Notes under the pieces: generated by a model
Database searches by the model: none
Seen by the model: the letters and a program-made list of their open reading frames with translations, nothing else
Told to the model about the DNA's origin: nothing
Translations under genes and position numbers: made by a program
Source: Limnoglobus roseus
GTDB taxonomy: Bacteria; Planctomycetota; Planctomycetia; Gemmatales; Gemmataceae
Reading direction: 5' to 3'
NCBI RefSeq assembly: GCF_008254045.1
Contig: NZ_CP042425.1
Location: 4,340,001-4,404,000 of the forward strand
Length of the DNA: 64,000 nucleotides
Shown: positions 36,496 through 43,788 of the stretch, piece after piece
Layout: each line of letters starts with the position of its first letter
How positions within the stretch are numbered: position 1 is the first letter of the stretch

Positions 36496-37905
36496 TATTA
36501 CTCCGTTAGGTTATTTACTTCGTCTCGATCCCGCCGTACTCTGGCGGGATGGACGCACGGAAGCTTGCAAAGCTGCGGCGGGAGCTGACCGCCTTCCTGG
36601 ACGAGGTCGCGGGCACGCTGGGCAACGCCCGCCGCCGGCGATGGTGCGATGCCTACCTGCGGGGCATCCTCCTCGACGGCCACCGCAAGAGTGTCGAGCC
36701 GATGGCCGCCCGGTTGAAGACGATCGAGCAGGGCGACGCGGACTACGAGCAAGCCCTTCAGCAGTTCCTCAATCAGAGCCCGTGGGACACCGGCGAGGTC
36801 CGCGGCGGCCTGCAGGCGTGGGTCGCCCGCCGGTTCGGCACGGCCGGCGTGGTCATCATCGACGACACCGGGTTCCCCAAGCAGGGCACGCACTCCGTCG
36901 GCGTGGCCCGTCAGTACACCGGCACCCTCGGCAAGGTGGCGAGTTGCCAGGTGGCCGTGACCTTGCAGTTCGCGACGGCCAAAGAGGTCGTGGGGCTGGA
37001 CGCCCAACTGTACCTGCCGCAAGCGTGGGCGGACGACGCCGATCGCATGGCCCGGGCCGGCGTCCCCGTCGCGGTCGGCTACCGGCCGAAGTGGCAGATG
37101 GCGTTAGCTATGCTCCGGCAGGCGGCGGGCCATGGATTTTGTGGCGTCGTGCTGGCCGACAGCCTGTTCGGGACCGTGACCGAATTCCGCGAGCAACTGG
37201 CGGCCGACGGCCGGACGTACTTCGTCGGCATCGACTCGACGTTGAAGGTAGTCGCGGCCGACGCCGATCTGGGGCCGGTCCCGCCGGCCGGCCGCACCGG
37301 GCGACCACCGACGCGACCGGCCGGCGTCCGGGCCGGGGCGAAATCACCCAACGTCAAGGAATGGGCGTTGGGTCGCGTGGCGGACTTCCGCGCCGTGATG
37401 TGGCGGAAAGGGACCAAGGGAAAGATGGCCGGCCGGTTCGCCGCTTGGCGGGTCCGACCGGCGCACAAGCTGTCGAGCGGCCGTGAGCCGGGGGGCGCCT
37501 GCTGGCTGCTGGTCGAATGGCCGGCGGGGGCGGATCAGCCGGCCAAGTACTTCTTCAGCAACTTGCCGGCCGCGACGAGCCTGAAGCGATTGGTCGCCGC
37601 GGCCAAGAGCCGCTGGTGGGTGGAGCACAGCTACCGCGAGTTGAAAGACGAGCTCGGGTTGGACCACTTCGAGGGGCGGTCGTGGCGGGGATGGAACCAC
37701 CACGCCGTCCTCGTCCTGATGGCTTACGCCTTCCTCCAAGACCTCCGCCGGACCCGCCGAAAAAAAGTCTCGCCGGGCTGACCCTTCCGGGGCTGCGGGA
37801 GCAGTTGCAAGCGGTGCTCGCGTGCTGGTGCGCCCGCTGCCCGGTCTGCCGTCAAACCGTGCCCGAACTTCTCGGCAAGCGGCCGCCCTAGCTAACGGAG
37901 TAATA
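36496..37905 (+). mobile_element. Complete IS701-family element nested in the right end of IS66 element A
   Basis: A 1410-bp element with 14-bp terminal repeats TATTACTCCGTTAG at 36496 and (inverted) 37905. It is flanked by the 4-bp duplication CTAA (36492-36495 and 37906-37909), matching the YTAR target rule of IS701. Removing it and one CTAA rebuilds an intact IS66 right end, so it inserted after IS66 element A. Confidence 0.93.
36549..37781 (+). CDS. IS701-family transposase, with a -1 frame C-terminal extension
   Basis: A 410-residue DDE transposase: first Asp in VIIDDTGFPKQGTHSVGVAR (about residue 105), second in VVLADSLFGTVTEF, Glu in SYRELKDELGLDHFEGRSWR. The zero frame ends soon after an A7 run at 37760-37766. 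The codons read CGA AAA AAA, the canonical in-phase A-AAA-AAA slippery heptamer. A -1 shift there continues with SLAGLTLPGLREQLQAVLAC and CPVCRQTVPELLGKRPP to a stop at 37891, the zinc-like cysteine tail usual in this family. The full-length enzyme may therefore need frameshifting or transcript slippage. Confidence 0.92.
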   Translation: MDARKLAKLRRELTAFLDEVAGTLGNARRRRWCDAYLRGILLDGHRKSVEPMAARLKTIEQGDADYEQALQQFLNQSPWDTGEVRGGLQAWVARRFGTAGVVIIDDTGFPKQGTHSVGVARQYTGTLGKVASCQVAVTLQFATAKEVVGLDAQLYLPQAWADDADRMARAGVPVAVGYRPKWQMALAMLRQAAGHGFCGVVLADSLFGTVTEFREQLAADGRTYFVGIDSTLKVVAADADLGPVPPAGRTGRPPTRPAGVRAGAKSPNVKEWALGRVADFRAVMWRKGTKGKMAGRFAAWRVRPAHKLSSGREPGGACWLLVEWPAGADQPAKYFFSNLPAATSLKRLVAAAKSRWWVEHSYRELKDELGLDHFEGRSWRGWNHHAVLVLMAYAFLQDLRRTRRKKVSPG

Positions 37906-37917
37906 CTAAACAAGTAC

Positions 37918-37941
37918 AAAAAAATCCCCGCCGGGGCGGGG
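37918..37941 (-). terminator. Rho-independent terminator on the minus strand, used as IS66 target
   Basis: Read on the minus strand: CCCCGCC, loop CC, GGCGGGG, A, then seven T. It ends the minus-strand phage transcript from 38269. The T-tract is the duplicated IS66 target AAAAAAAT. Confidence 0.8.
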
Positions 37942-38050
37942 AAGAGTTGTGGAGCCGTAGGGGGCTAAATTCCAGGCGCGACGTACCCGTCACGCGAATT
38001 CACCGTTACCACATTGAATCTTTACGCGCAAGGAAAATGTTGATCCGCGA

Positions 38051-38269
38051 TCACTGGCAGCCGCCGATGGTGCTGTTGGCTTCGAAGCCCGTGGTGACGA
38101 GTTTGAACAGGCCCGGCTCCCCGTTCCCGGACTGCCCGAGCTGCCGGTCAACGAACCGCTCGATCCCGCTTCGTGCCAGCAGCCCTTTCCCGTTGTGATG
38201 TTCACAGTATTCGTTCGCGCCGATGAGGACGGCGACTGATGCCAAGGTGAGCAAATAAATTCGCAGCAT
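38051..38269 (-). CDS. Small exported protein
   Basis: 72 residues with a signal peptide or membrane anchor (MLRIYLLTLASVAVLIGA) and a short hydrophilic domain with two cysteines (NEYCEHHNGKG ... STIGGCQ). A GGAG site lies six bases before the ATG. It is the last gene before the terminator at 37941. Possibly a phage accessory or lysis protein; family not recognised. Confidence 0.6.
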   Translation of the reverse strand: MLRIYLLTLASVAVLIGANEYCEHHNGKGLLARSGIERFVDRQLGQSGNGEPGLFKLVTTGFEANSTIGGCQ

Positions 38270-38288
38270 GGGCGGCTCCGCGAGTTCG

Positions 38289-38483
38289 TCAGGTAAAGCC
38301 TTTCAAATCCCTCTGAGTAGGCATACCGTAGTTCAAACAATTCTCTTTCTGCCGGTTTTTTGGACAGTAACGGCGTGAAAATTCAGGGCGGCGGGTGAAT
38401 GTTTCCGCCGGGAGAAGATTCACTGGTTTCCCGATATTTGTTGGCAACGCGCCGAAGGGCAATGTGTAAGATTCGGGAGTCAT
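38289..38483 (-). CDS. Possible small phage protein
   Basis: 64 residues (MTPESYTLPFGALPTNIGKP ... ENCLNYGMPTQRDLKGFT). Its ATG overlaps the stop of the upstream gene as ATGA, which suggests coupling, but composition and length give no further support. Family unknown. Confidence 0.3.
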   Translation of the reverse strand: MTPESYTLPFGALPTNIGKPVNLLPAETFTRRPEFSRRYCPKNRQKENCLNYGMPTQRDLKGFT

Positions 38484-38959
38484 CCGTTTCCGCTTAGCCG
38501 TGAATCATGCACAGCTTCCACCGCTGCCGCCAGTTTCTCAAATACTTCGTGGAAGCGCTCGCGCTCCGAAAACAGCCATTTTCGGCTACCGACCTGAAAT
38601 TCGCGGGCACAAACTCGATCTATGATTTCGGTTTCGCCACGGGTAAGCCGTCTCACCATCTTCAAATAGTCATCGGCCATCGTCGGCTCGAATGGATCAC
38701 CCTCACCCTCCCCGACGCTCCGGTCGAGGAATGTCCCCTTGCCCCGGATGCGCCGCTCGTAGGCGTGCTGGCAGGCCATGTACCGGTGCGCCGCCCACAC
38801 GCACTCCGGCGACAGGAGCCGCATGTCGTCGAGCCATTGCAGGATCGTGATGTGCCGTGGTTCTGCGGAGAGGAAGTTGCCGTCTGAGTCCCGGTGGATG
38901 ATGACCGTGCCCTTTGCGAGCATTTCCGGCGTCGGCTCGATTCGTTCTTCGTAACGCAT
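38480..38959 (-). CDS. Hypothetical phage protein
   Basis: 159 residues (MRYEERIEPTPEMLAKGTVI ... ILQWLDDMRLLSPECVWAAH ... LKMVRRLTRGETEIIDRVCA), mostly helical, with ribosome site AGGGAGGG. It lies in the minus-strand phage block. Position, overlap with the next frame and composition suggest a phage gene; no family recognised. Confidence 0.6.
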   Translation of the reverse strand: MRYEERIEPTPEMLAKGTVIIHRDSDGNFLSAEPRHITILQWLDDMRLLSPECVWAAHRYMACQHAYERRIRGKGTFLDRSVGEGEGDPFEPTMADDYLKMVRRLTRGETEIIDRVCAREFQVGSRKWLFSERERFHEVFEKLAAAVEAVHDSRLSGNG

Positions 38960-39005
38960 GCACCCTCCCTGGTTCGCGGGAGGGTAACACGGTGCGAGTT
39001 AATTT

Positions 39006-39296
39006 TCAATTAACAGGCGCACGCGAGTTTGCGGCACGTTCCATCCGCTCCTTGCTGTCGATCAACCGCGCCACGTCGCATTCCAGGGTCGTCAGGGCGA
39101 GGTCGCCTTCCCGCCCCGCGCCCTTCTGTGCCTCCGCCTTGATCAGGCCGATGAGGCGCTGCATCCCCTTGATCTGCTCCCCGTAGAAGTGGACGAGGAA
39201 GCTGAGGCCAGTCGCCGGTGCGTTGATAACCACGCTGTCCATTTTCTGGTTCTTCCACGTTTCGTGCGTAAAGAAGGCATCGTGTTCCGGGTTCAT
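39006..39296 (-). CDS. Hypothetical phage protein
   Basis: 96 residues (MNPEHDAFFTHETWKNQKMD ... FYGEQIKGMQRLIGLIKAEA ... CDVARLIDSKERMERAANSR), helical and soluble. An AGGA site lies about ten bases before the ATG. It is 46 bases upstream of the next minus-strand gene, likely one transcript. Function unknown. Confidence 0.55.
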   Translation of the reverse strand: MNPEHDAFFTHETWKNQKMDSVVINAPATGLSFLVHFYGEQIKGMQRLIGLIKAEAQKGAGREGDLALTTLECDVARLIDSKERMERAANSRAPVN

Positions 39297-39481
39297 CCGT
39301 CAGCATCCTGCCTGGCAATGAGCTCAGGGATAAGTTCGCTTGGTTGTGGCTACCGGGCGGGGGCCGTGACGTTACCAGCGGTTGATGAAATTTTCAATTC
39401 ACGATTCATCTGCTCGGTGGTTGCGATTCTCCATTGCCCAGGTTAACCTCGACAAATCCTACTTCTCTCCGGAAATCCGCC

Positions 39482-39907
39482 ATGAACCGCCAACTCCTTT
39501 TACTGATCGCGCTCACCGCCACGCTGGCAGGTTGCAAGAAAGCCGGCCAAAAGCCAGCAGACCAGAAGGCGGCTGACAAGGCGAACACACCTGCCGCCGT
39601 TGCCGAGGAACCGGCCAATGACGACCCGCCCGGCATGAAGATGTGGACGGACGAGCAGTTGGAGCAGCAGGTTCGGGAGGACATGAAGTTCACGTCGCTC
39701 ACGCTCAAGAAGGAAAGCCGCGACAAGTTCACAGGCACGGGGACGACCGCAGTGGGGAAGGCGTACAAACTCGTCGTTCGCGCGCGTCCTGGCGAGTACC
39801 GGATCGATGCCGAGGCAGCGGTTCAGCCTCCGGGTGGGAACGATAAGAAATCGAGCCATTGGTGCGCCGAAACCGTCACGCCGAAGTGGAAGGACGGAGC
39901 GAAGTAG
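39482..39907 (+). CDS. Lipoprotein of unknown function
   Basis: 141 residues with a lipoprotein signal (MNRQLLLLIALTATLAGCKK; lipobox LAGC, Cys18), a charged Ala/Lys/Pro linker, then a small beta-rich domain (FTSLTLKKESRDKFTGTGTT ... YKLVVRARPGEYRIDAEAAV) ending in a tryptophan-rich tail. The earlier in-frame ATG at 39434 is rejected because it would bury the signal. The plus-strand orientation against the phage genes suggests a lysogenic-conversion or chromosomal gene. Two identical hairpins follow. Confidence 0.7.
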   Translation: MNRQLLLLIALTATLAGCKKAGQKPADQKAADKANTPAAVAEEPANDDPPGMKMWTDEQLEQQVREDMKFTSLTLKKESRDKFTGTGTTAVGKAYKLVVRARPGEYRIDAEAAVQPPGGNDKKSSHWCAETVTPKWKDGAK

Positions 39908-39926
39908 TCGGTTGCTCAGGGTGATT

Positions 39927-39994
39927 TCTTCCCGTTCGGGAAGATTTGACCTGTTTCGAGCCCATTTTGACTGTTTTCTTCCCGTTCGGGAAGA
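39927..39994. terminator. Tandem pair of identical hairpins
   Basis: The 18-bp palindrome TCTTCCCGTTCGGGAAGA occurs at 39927-39944 and again at 39977-39994, each with the same flanks (TT before, TTT after). It lies 20 bases past the lipoprotein stop. Each could fold as an eight-base-pair stem; TTT tails are short. Likely terminators, possibly duplicated. Confidence 0.6.
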
Positions 39995-40120
39995 TTTGGT
40001 TGCCGTCACTGCTGTCGCAGACAACTTCTTGACGTTCCCGTAGAGCGGGCAGATCAACGGGTTTGGCCTTGTAGCCTCGCCCCCGGTCGTTATCCTCCGG
40101 CCGCCCTGGGGGATGGCGAG

Positions 40121-40651
40121 ATGACGAATCGACAAGTCCGTGCGGCACTCCTGCTCTCATGTTTCTCGACGGCGGGCTGTGGGACGATCGCCAATGTGGC
40201 CACGCGCGGGCCGGAACACGGCGGGATGATACCCTTCGGAGGGGTCAAGCAGGATCTGACGTTTATCACCTCCGATAGCAATCTGAATATCAACCAAAAA
40301 GCACCGCCGGGGACTTACGCGAGTAGGCTGTCGATCATCCTCACGACCCTGGATTTGCCCTTGAGCCTGGTCGGCGACATTGTGACTTGGCCTTTCGTGG
40401 AGCTTTACGCTTTAAGCAACGGCATTCAGCCTTCATCGGCAACCCACTCGATCAGGAGCTCGGCGGCGGTGCAATTCCCGGCCGATGTCCCCGTCTCATC
40501 CGTTTCCAACATGCCGTCAGTGAGGATGCCATCAGTTCCCGCGAGTTCGACGACATCGCAAATCATACCGCAGGAGGCGAAGACCCAACCGCTTCCGACC
40601 CCAGTCGAGCCGTTGACTCAAAACGGTAACCCGCTTCTGCCATCTCAGTGA
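40121..40651 (+). CDS. YceK/YidQ-like lipoprotein
   Basis: 176 residues. The lipoprotein signal ends STAGCGTIANVAT, then PFGGVKQDLTFI and LDLPLSLVGDIVTWPFVELY, the pattern of the small YceK/YidQ (DUF1375) lipoproteins, which anchor in the outer membrane. The last 70 residues are a Ser/Pro/Thr-rich low-complexity tail, longer than usual. The ATG follows GGGGGATGGCGAG. Function of the family is unknown. It is one of two plus-strand lipoproteins inside the minus-strand phage block. Confidence 0.7.
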   Translation: MTNRQVRAALLLSCFSTAGCGTIANVATRGPEHGGMIPFGGVKQDLTFITSDSNLNINQKAPPGTYASRLSIILTTLDLPLSLVGDIVTWPFVELYALSNGIQPSSATHSIRSSAAVQFPADVPVSSVSNMPSVRMPSVPASSTTSQIIPQEAKTQPLPTPVEPLTQNGNPLLPSQ

Positions 40652-40672
40652 CGGCCTGGCTCATCACTCTCT

Positions 40673-40951
40673 CTACTGGCTGGATTGAAGACCCGATAAC
40701 TTAGCCCAAAGTGCTTTTTGCTTTTCTTCGTTATGGCGTCGGGACTTATAAGCTTCGTCGGAATGAAATGAGTGAATCTCTCCGCGTGCTTGGCAAGCCT
40801 TGCAAATGAATAACCCCTTTTTCATTTTCCAACCAGCTTTTAAACACGCTCTCCGATACGGGGTTTTAGTGGCGAAAAAGCATTCTTGTTCGTGATGCTC
40901 GCAATATCCGCACCAGATTGTGTATTCGGTTGTAATTGTCCCGCTACTCAT
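40673..40951 (-). CDS. Small cysteine-rich (zinc-finger-like) phage protein
   Basis: 92 residues from MSSGTITTEYTIWCGYCEHH. Cysteines pair as CGYC and CKAC, with two more between (ECFF and RRACLKAG), consistent with a zinc ribbon. A basic helical tail follows (KSRRHNEEKQKALWAKLSGL). The start overlaps the upstream gene by 8 bases. GC is about 45-50%, clearly below the chromosome. Probably a phage early protein. Confidence 0.6.
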   Translation of the reverse strand: MSSGTITTEYTIWCGYCEHHEQECFFATKTPYRRACLKAGWKMKKGLFICKACQARGEIHSFHSDEAYKSRRHNEEKQKALWAKLSGLQSSQ

Positions 40952-41612
40952 TGCCGCCCCCATCGTTGGATTGAAGGGCGGCAAGAGCGGCTTCAAGCAT
41001 TTTTAGATGATAAATCGCCCAATTATATTCTGATGCGCCACGATGTTTGTTTTCTTTTCCTAGCGGAATTTCAAAGGCATACTCTCTGAAATTCTGCACA
41101 ATATCTTTTCCACTCACCACCGGCAGGGCTGCTGGCTGTTGCTGGGGGTGGAGGTAGGGACGCATAGACTTTAAAGCATCATGCGGCGTAAGCATTCTAC
41201 AACCGGAGGCAAAGCCATCATCATTTTCTGGTTCAATGTGAATACACGCAGCATCAAGGGCGGTTAAAATCGCCATGTCATCCCCTCCCACTTTAAGCCT
41301 GGCGCTGCCTTCTGCTAACCGGCAATGGCTGGTTCCATCTTGCCCAGTTGAAATGTATGGGCATTGAGCAACAGCCTTAAGCTTGGCGTTTTCCTCTTCC
41401 AAGGATCGAATGATATTGCCGGAAAGCGCTTTCTGGTCGCTGTTAAGCTTTCGGATTAGCTGGATTTCCTCTTCCTGCTCGGTGATGCGGGATTGGAGCG
41501 GTTCGGTGATCCGGATACAACGTGAGACGGCACCGTTCCAGATATTGGCAAACTCACCGCTAGCGGGGCTGAGAAGCAGCCTGGATAGGGCATCTGTCAG
41601 GTTATTGCTCAT
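40944..41612 (-). CDS. Hypothetical phage protein (Ead/Ea22-like organisation)
   Basis: 222 residues. The N-terminus MSNNLTDALSRLLLSPASGE leads into a coiled coil (LQSRITEQEEEIQLIRKLNS ... IIRSLEEENAKLKAV), a central part with CPYISTGQ and a C-terminal helix NWAIYHLKMLEAALAALQSN. A strong AAGGAG site precedes the ATG. The layout resembles variable phage early proteins but no family is certain. Low GC; overlaps both neighbours, typical of a compact phage operon. Confidence 0.6.
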   Translation of the reverse strand: MSNNLTDALSRLLLSPASGEFANIWNGAVSRCIRITEPLQSRITEQEEEIQLIRKLNSDQKALSGNIIRSLEEENAKLKAVAQCPYISTGQDGTSHCRLAEGSARLKVGGDDMAILTALDAACIHIEPENDDGFASGCRMLTPHDALKSMRPYLHPQQQPAALPVVSGKDIVQNFREYAFEIPLGKENKHRGASEYNWAIYHLKMLEAALAALQSNDGGGNE

Positions 41613-41793
41613 GGCCAGCTCCTTTCTTTGCTGGCCACAATGGCGTTTTGCACTCCTCAAGCGGGATATTCTTTACCAAGCAGAATCGATAAAGGTCTTC
41701 GTTCTTGATCTGTGGTGTGGATAACCACATAAAAAACGCCACAGTGAGGGATGCAAAAACGCATCCGAGCGAGAACACCGGAAAGTAAATCAT
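41602..41793 (-). CDS. Small single-span membrane protein
   Basis: 63 residues with one transmembrane helix (MIYFPVFSLGCVFASLTVAF) and a short charged C-terminus. GGGGAGGTGTT precedes the ATG. Start and stop overlap the neighbours. Phage early region; function unknown. Confidence 0.6.
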   Translation of the reverse strand: MIYFPVFSLGCVFASLTVAFFMWLSTPQIKNEDLYRFCLVKNIPLEECKTPLWPAKKGAGHEQ

Positions 41794-41903
41794 AACACCT
41801 CCCCATTTCCACGTTCCAGTGCCCACGCGAACGCAAGCACGAGGGCAAGTGCGAGAAGTAGGTAGGCGACGATGCCGCCGAGTAGCAGGTAAATCCAGGT
41901 CAT
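41790..41903 (-). CDS. Tiny membrane protein (37 residues)
   Basis: MTWIYLLLGGIVAYLLLALA followed by LVLAFAWALERGNGEVL is one transmembrane helix. A GGAG site precedes the ATG. It overlaps the next gene as ATGA and its own start overlaps the upstream stop the same way, so three genes are translationally linked. A longer frame starting at 42032 lacks support. Confidence 0.6.
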   Translation of the reverse strand: MTWIYLLLGGIVAYLLLALALVLAFAWALERGNGEVL

Positions 41904-42148
41904 GATGTGGTCTCCGTTGGTTGATGTAATGATTCGAGGTGTTCGCTTTGATATGATTCGAAAAACAGATTCAGGCGACCGGCCAAAATGTTGATCTCTG
42001 GGTGTCTGTGCTGGATCAGGGCAAAATAGCATGGCTCGAAATCGCTGGGTTTCTCCACGAGGTGTTTGCAGAGCACGCTGAGTACGTCGTTCGCCGTCAA
42101 CGAACCGCGATCGTAATAACTCAGGATGGCAACCACTGAATCAGCCAT
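41900..42148 (-). CDS. Hypothetical phage protein
   Basis: 82 residues (MADSVVAILSYYDRGSLTAN ... CKHLVEKPSDFEPCYFALIQ ... FESYQSEHLESLHQPTETTS), helical and soluble. A GGAG site lies six bases before the ATG at 42148; a GTG at 42160 is an alternative. It overlaps the upstream gene by 8 bases. No family recognised. Confidence 0.55.
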   Translation of the reverse strand: MADSVVAILSYYDRGSLTANDVLSVLCKHLVEKPSDFEPCYFALIQHRHPEINILAGRLNLFFESYQSEHLESLHQPTETTS

Positions 42149-42593
42149 GGTGCGCTCCACTTCGTTCGTACTCTTGCAAATCAGCTTGTTGCTTCGGGGA
42201 TAGCGGAATCCCTCTGCTTCGATATTCTAGTAACTGGCTGACCGTTGGAGGGGTTGCTTCGTCGGATTGCTTGTTCGACCGAATGAGCTTGATGATGTCC
42301 GCAGGGGCCGGAATGTCGCTTTGCGTGACGATGTACGCCTGGAACGCCAGGTTCACGTCACTCATCGGGTAGCCAACTAGTGCCCACGAGAACCCCTCCA
42401 CCAGAGTTTCCAGCTCCGCCTGCGTCTTCCCATACCCCTTCTGCAAGGCGCAGATCCGGCTCAGCAATTCCGTGAGCATCTCTTTGTTCCTCAAGCTCGG
42501 CCTCCCGTCGGTACTTGGCGGCGAGACGTTGGCCTTCGGAAGTCCAACTTGAGCGTTCGTAACGGCGGGAAGTGTCTGGGAGAGAGTTTGCAT
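42141..42593 (-). CDS. Hypothetical phage replication-region protein
   Basis: 150 residues with an unstructured N-terminus and a helical core (EMLTELLSRICALQKGYGKT ... NLAFQAYIVTQSDIPAPADI). That core pattern is seen in proteins next to phage replication initiators and helicase loaders. An AAGGA site precedes the ATG. It overlaps the 3' end of the split DUF1376 gene by 236 bases in another frame, so one of the two tails may have extended after decay. Role is inferred from position only. Confidence 0.6.
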   Translation of the reverse strand: MQTLSQTLPAVTNAQVGLPKANVSPPSTDGRPSLRNKEMLTELLSRICALQKGYGKTQAELETLVEGFSWALVGYPMSDVNLAFQAYIVTQSDIPAPADIIKLIRSNKQSDEATPPTVSQLLEYRSRGIPLSPKQQADLQEYERSGAHHG

Positions 42594-42972
42594 GAGGCGT
42601 TCCTTTCGGCAGAGGTGATTCGCGGGTAGCTTTGGCGTCCATGATTCCGCCGGTGAAGTACTTCCAGGCGGTGATGCGCTTCACGGCGTGACGGTTGATC
42701 TCTGGGAGGATGTCCAGGGTTGGGTCACAGCCGTTGGCGATCCACTGGTGGATCGGTGATGTGTTGGCGGTGGCAAGCAGGGGGAAAGTTACACAGCCAG
42801 TTCGGTAAACCAGCTCAAACTGAGTCGGCTCGCGCGCATTGCTGCAAGCAATGGAAGTATCGTTAGATACTTCTGTGGCTGTGGCTGTAGTTACCCACTC
42901 TTTTGGTACTTGTTTAGCGCGTTGAACTCTGTCGCAGCTCGATCACCGGACCATTAATCCGATAGTCGCCGA

Positions 42973-43689
42973 TCACTCTTTGTTGAGCACTGCGTCCGTC
43001 ACCCAGCACCCCCTGACGTGCGGCCCCGGCCCGCGGCAGTGGTTCAGGATGTCCTCGTTGTCGCACCCGGCGTCTTGAAGGGCGTCGGCCAGAATCGGCA
43101 TCGCCGCGAAGTCACGTGACTCGTACATCCCCTGCGCGATAGCGACCGCGGTGTCGGTGAGCCACGCCGCGGCGAACGCCACCGGGCGGAACGGGTTCCC
43201 GAAGATGTCTCGCACAATATCTGCTTGCGCGTTGCGCTCGTGTTCCCAATGCGCTCGCCATTCGTCCGAATGGCGTTCCGGCCCGCTTCGATCGTTGCCC
43301 GGGTCGATCCGCATGAGATTCACGACCGAGGTGCGAAGTACTTGGTACGACCCGGTGTGGATGTAAGGGCGCTCGAGTTGCGCGACGAACAGGCACTCCA
43401 GAAGCGAGACGCTGATTCGGCGCTGAGAGCTGTCTCGGGGGAAAGGCGCGGCTACCGAGTCGATGCGATCGTGCATGGCCTCATTCGAGTTGTCGATTGT
43501 TGTAAGCCCATCGGCCCCGCGCTCGCACTCGGCGAGATGTAATACGACCGAAGCGTGTGGGACGTACTGTTCGATCCGCCTCCCATAACCGCAAACGGCA
43601 AGAAGGCACCGCCGTCCCGAAACCGGTTGGGGCAGGCTCCTCAACATCGCCGAGGCGTCGCCGGAGGTCCGCCATTCCGCTTCGGTCAT
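42973..43689 (-). CDS. Gemmataceae-type TEAEW protein, passenger gene in IS66 element B
   Basis: A 238-residue cytoplasmic protein. MTEAEWRTSGDASAMLRSLP at the N-terminus and IVRDIFGNPFRPVAFAAAWL ... AQGMYESRDFAAMPILADAL ... NHCRGPGPHVRGCWVTDAVL at the C-terminus match a protein group that is abundant in Gemmata-like planctomycetes. Its members are usually left as hypothetical. The middle is degenerate relative to relatives. Only the C-terminal 80 residues are strongly conserved. It lies between the transposase and the left IS end, the same slot that holds the DUF6891-like gene in element A. Confidence 0.75.
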   Translation of the reverse strand: MTEAEWRTSGDASAMLRSLPQPVSGRRCLLAVCGYGRRIEQYVPHASVVLHLAECERGADGLTTIDNSNEAMHDRIDSVAAPFPRDSSQRRISVSLLECLFVAQLERPYIHTGSYQVLRTSVVNLMRIDPGNDRSGPERHSDEWRAHWEHERNAQADIVRDIFGNPFRPVAFAAAWLTDTAVAIAQGMYESRDFAAMPILADALQDAGCDNEDILNHCRGPGPHVRGCWVTDAVLNKE

Positions 43690-43788
43690 CGGTTGTCCCC
43701 GTCGGCATTTTCTCCGAGCTTATCCCCTAGCTTTCATCACCCTCTCTCCCGTAGTCGCGCGCTGATCTTCCCCTGTACCGGTAGTCAT

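Larger units (their letters stand above)
34278..37917 (+). mobile_element. IS66-family element A (ISBst12 type) with passenger gene and nested IS701
   Basis: The left end is GTACTTGTTTAGCG at 34278. The right end is the inverted copy at 37917 once the nested IS701 element is removed. The 8-bp target duplication AAAAAAAT is perfect (34270-34277 and 37918-37925), as expected for IS66. Without the nested element it is 2226 bp. It has a transposase with no tnpA/tnpB, which is the ISBst12 subgroup, plus one passenger gene. It entered the T-tract of a terminator. Confidence 0.92.

Noticed and set aside
42358..42684. A separate 108-codon gene starting MKRITAWKYF
   Set aside because: It is the 3' part of the DUF1376 gene split by IS66 element B; the frame joins exactly when the IS is removed.
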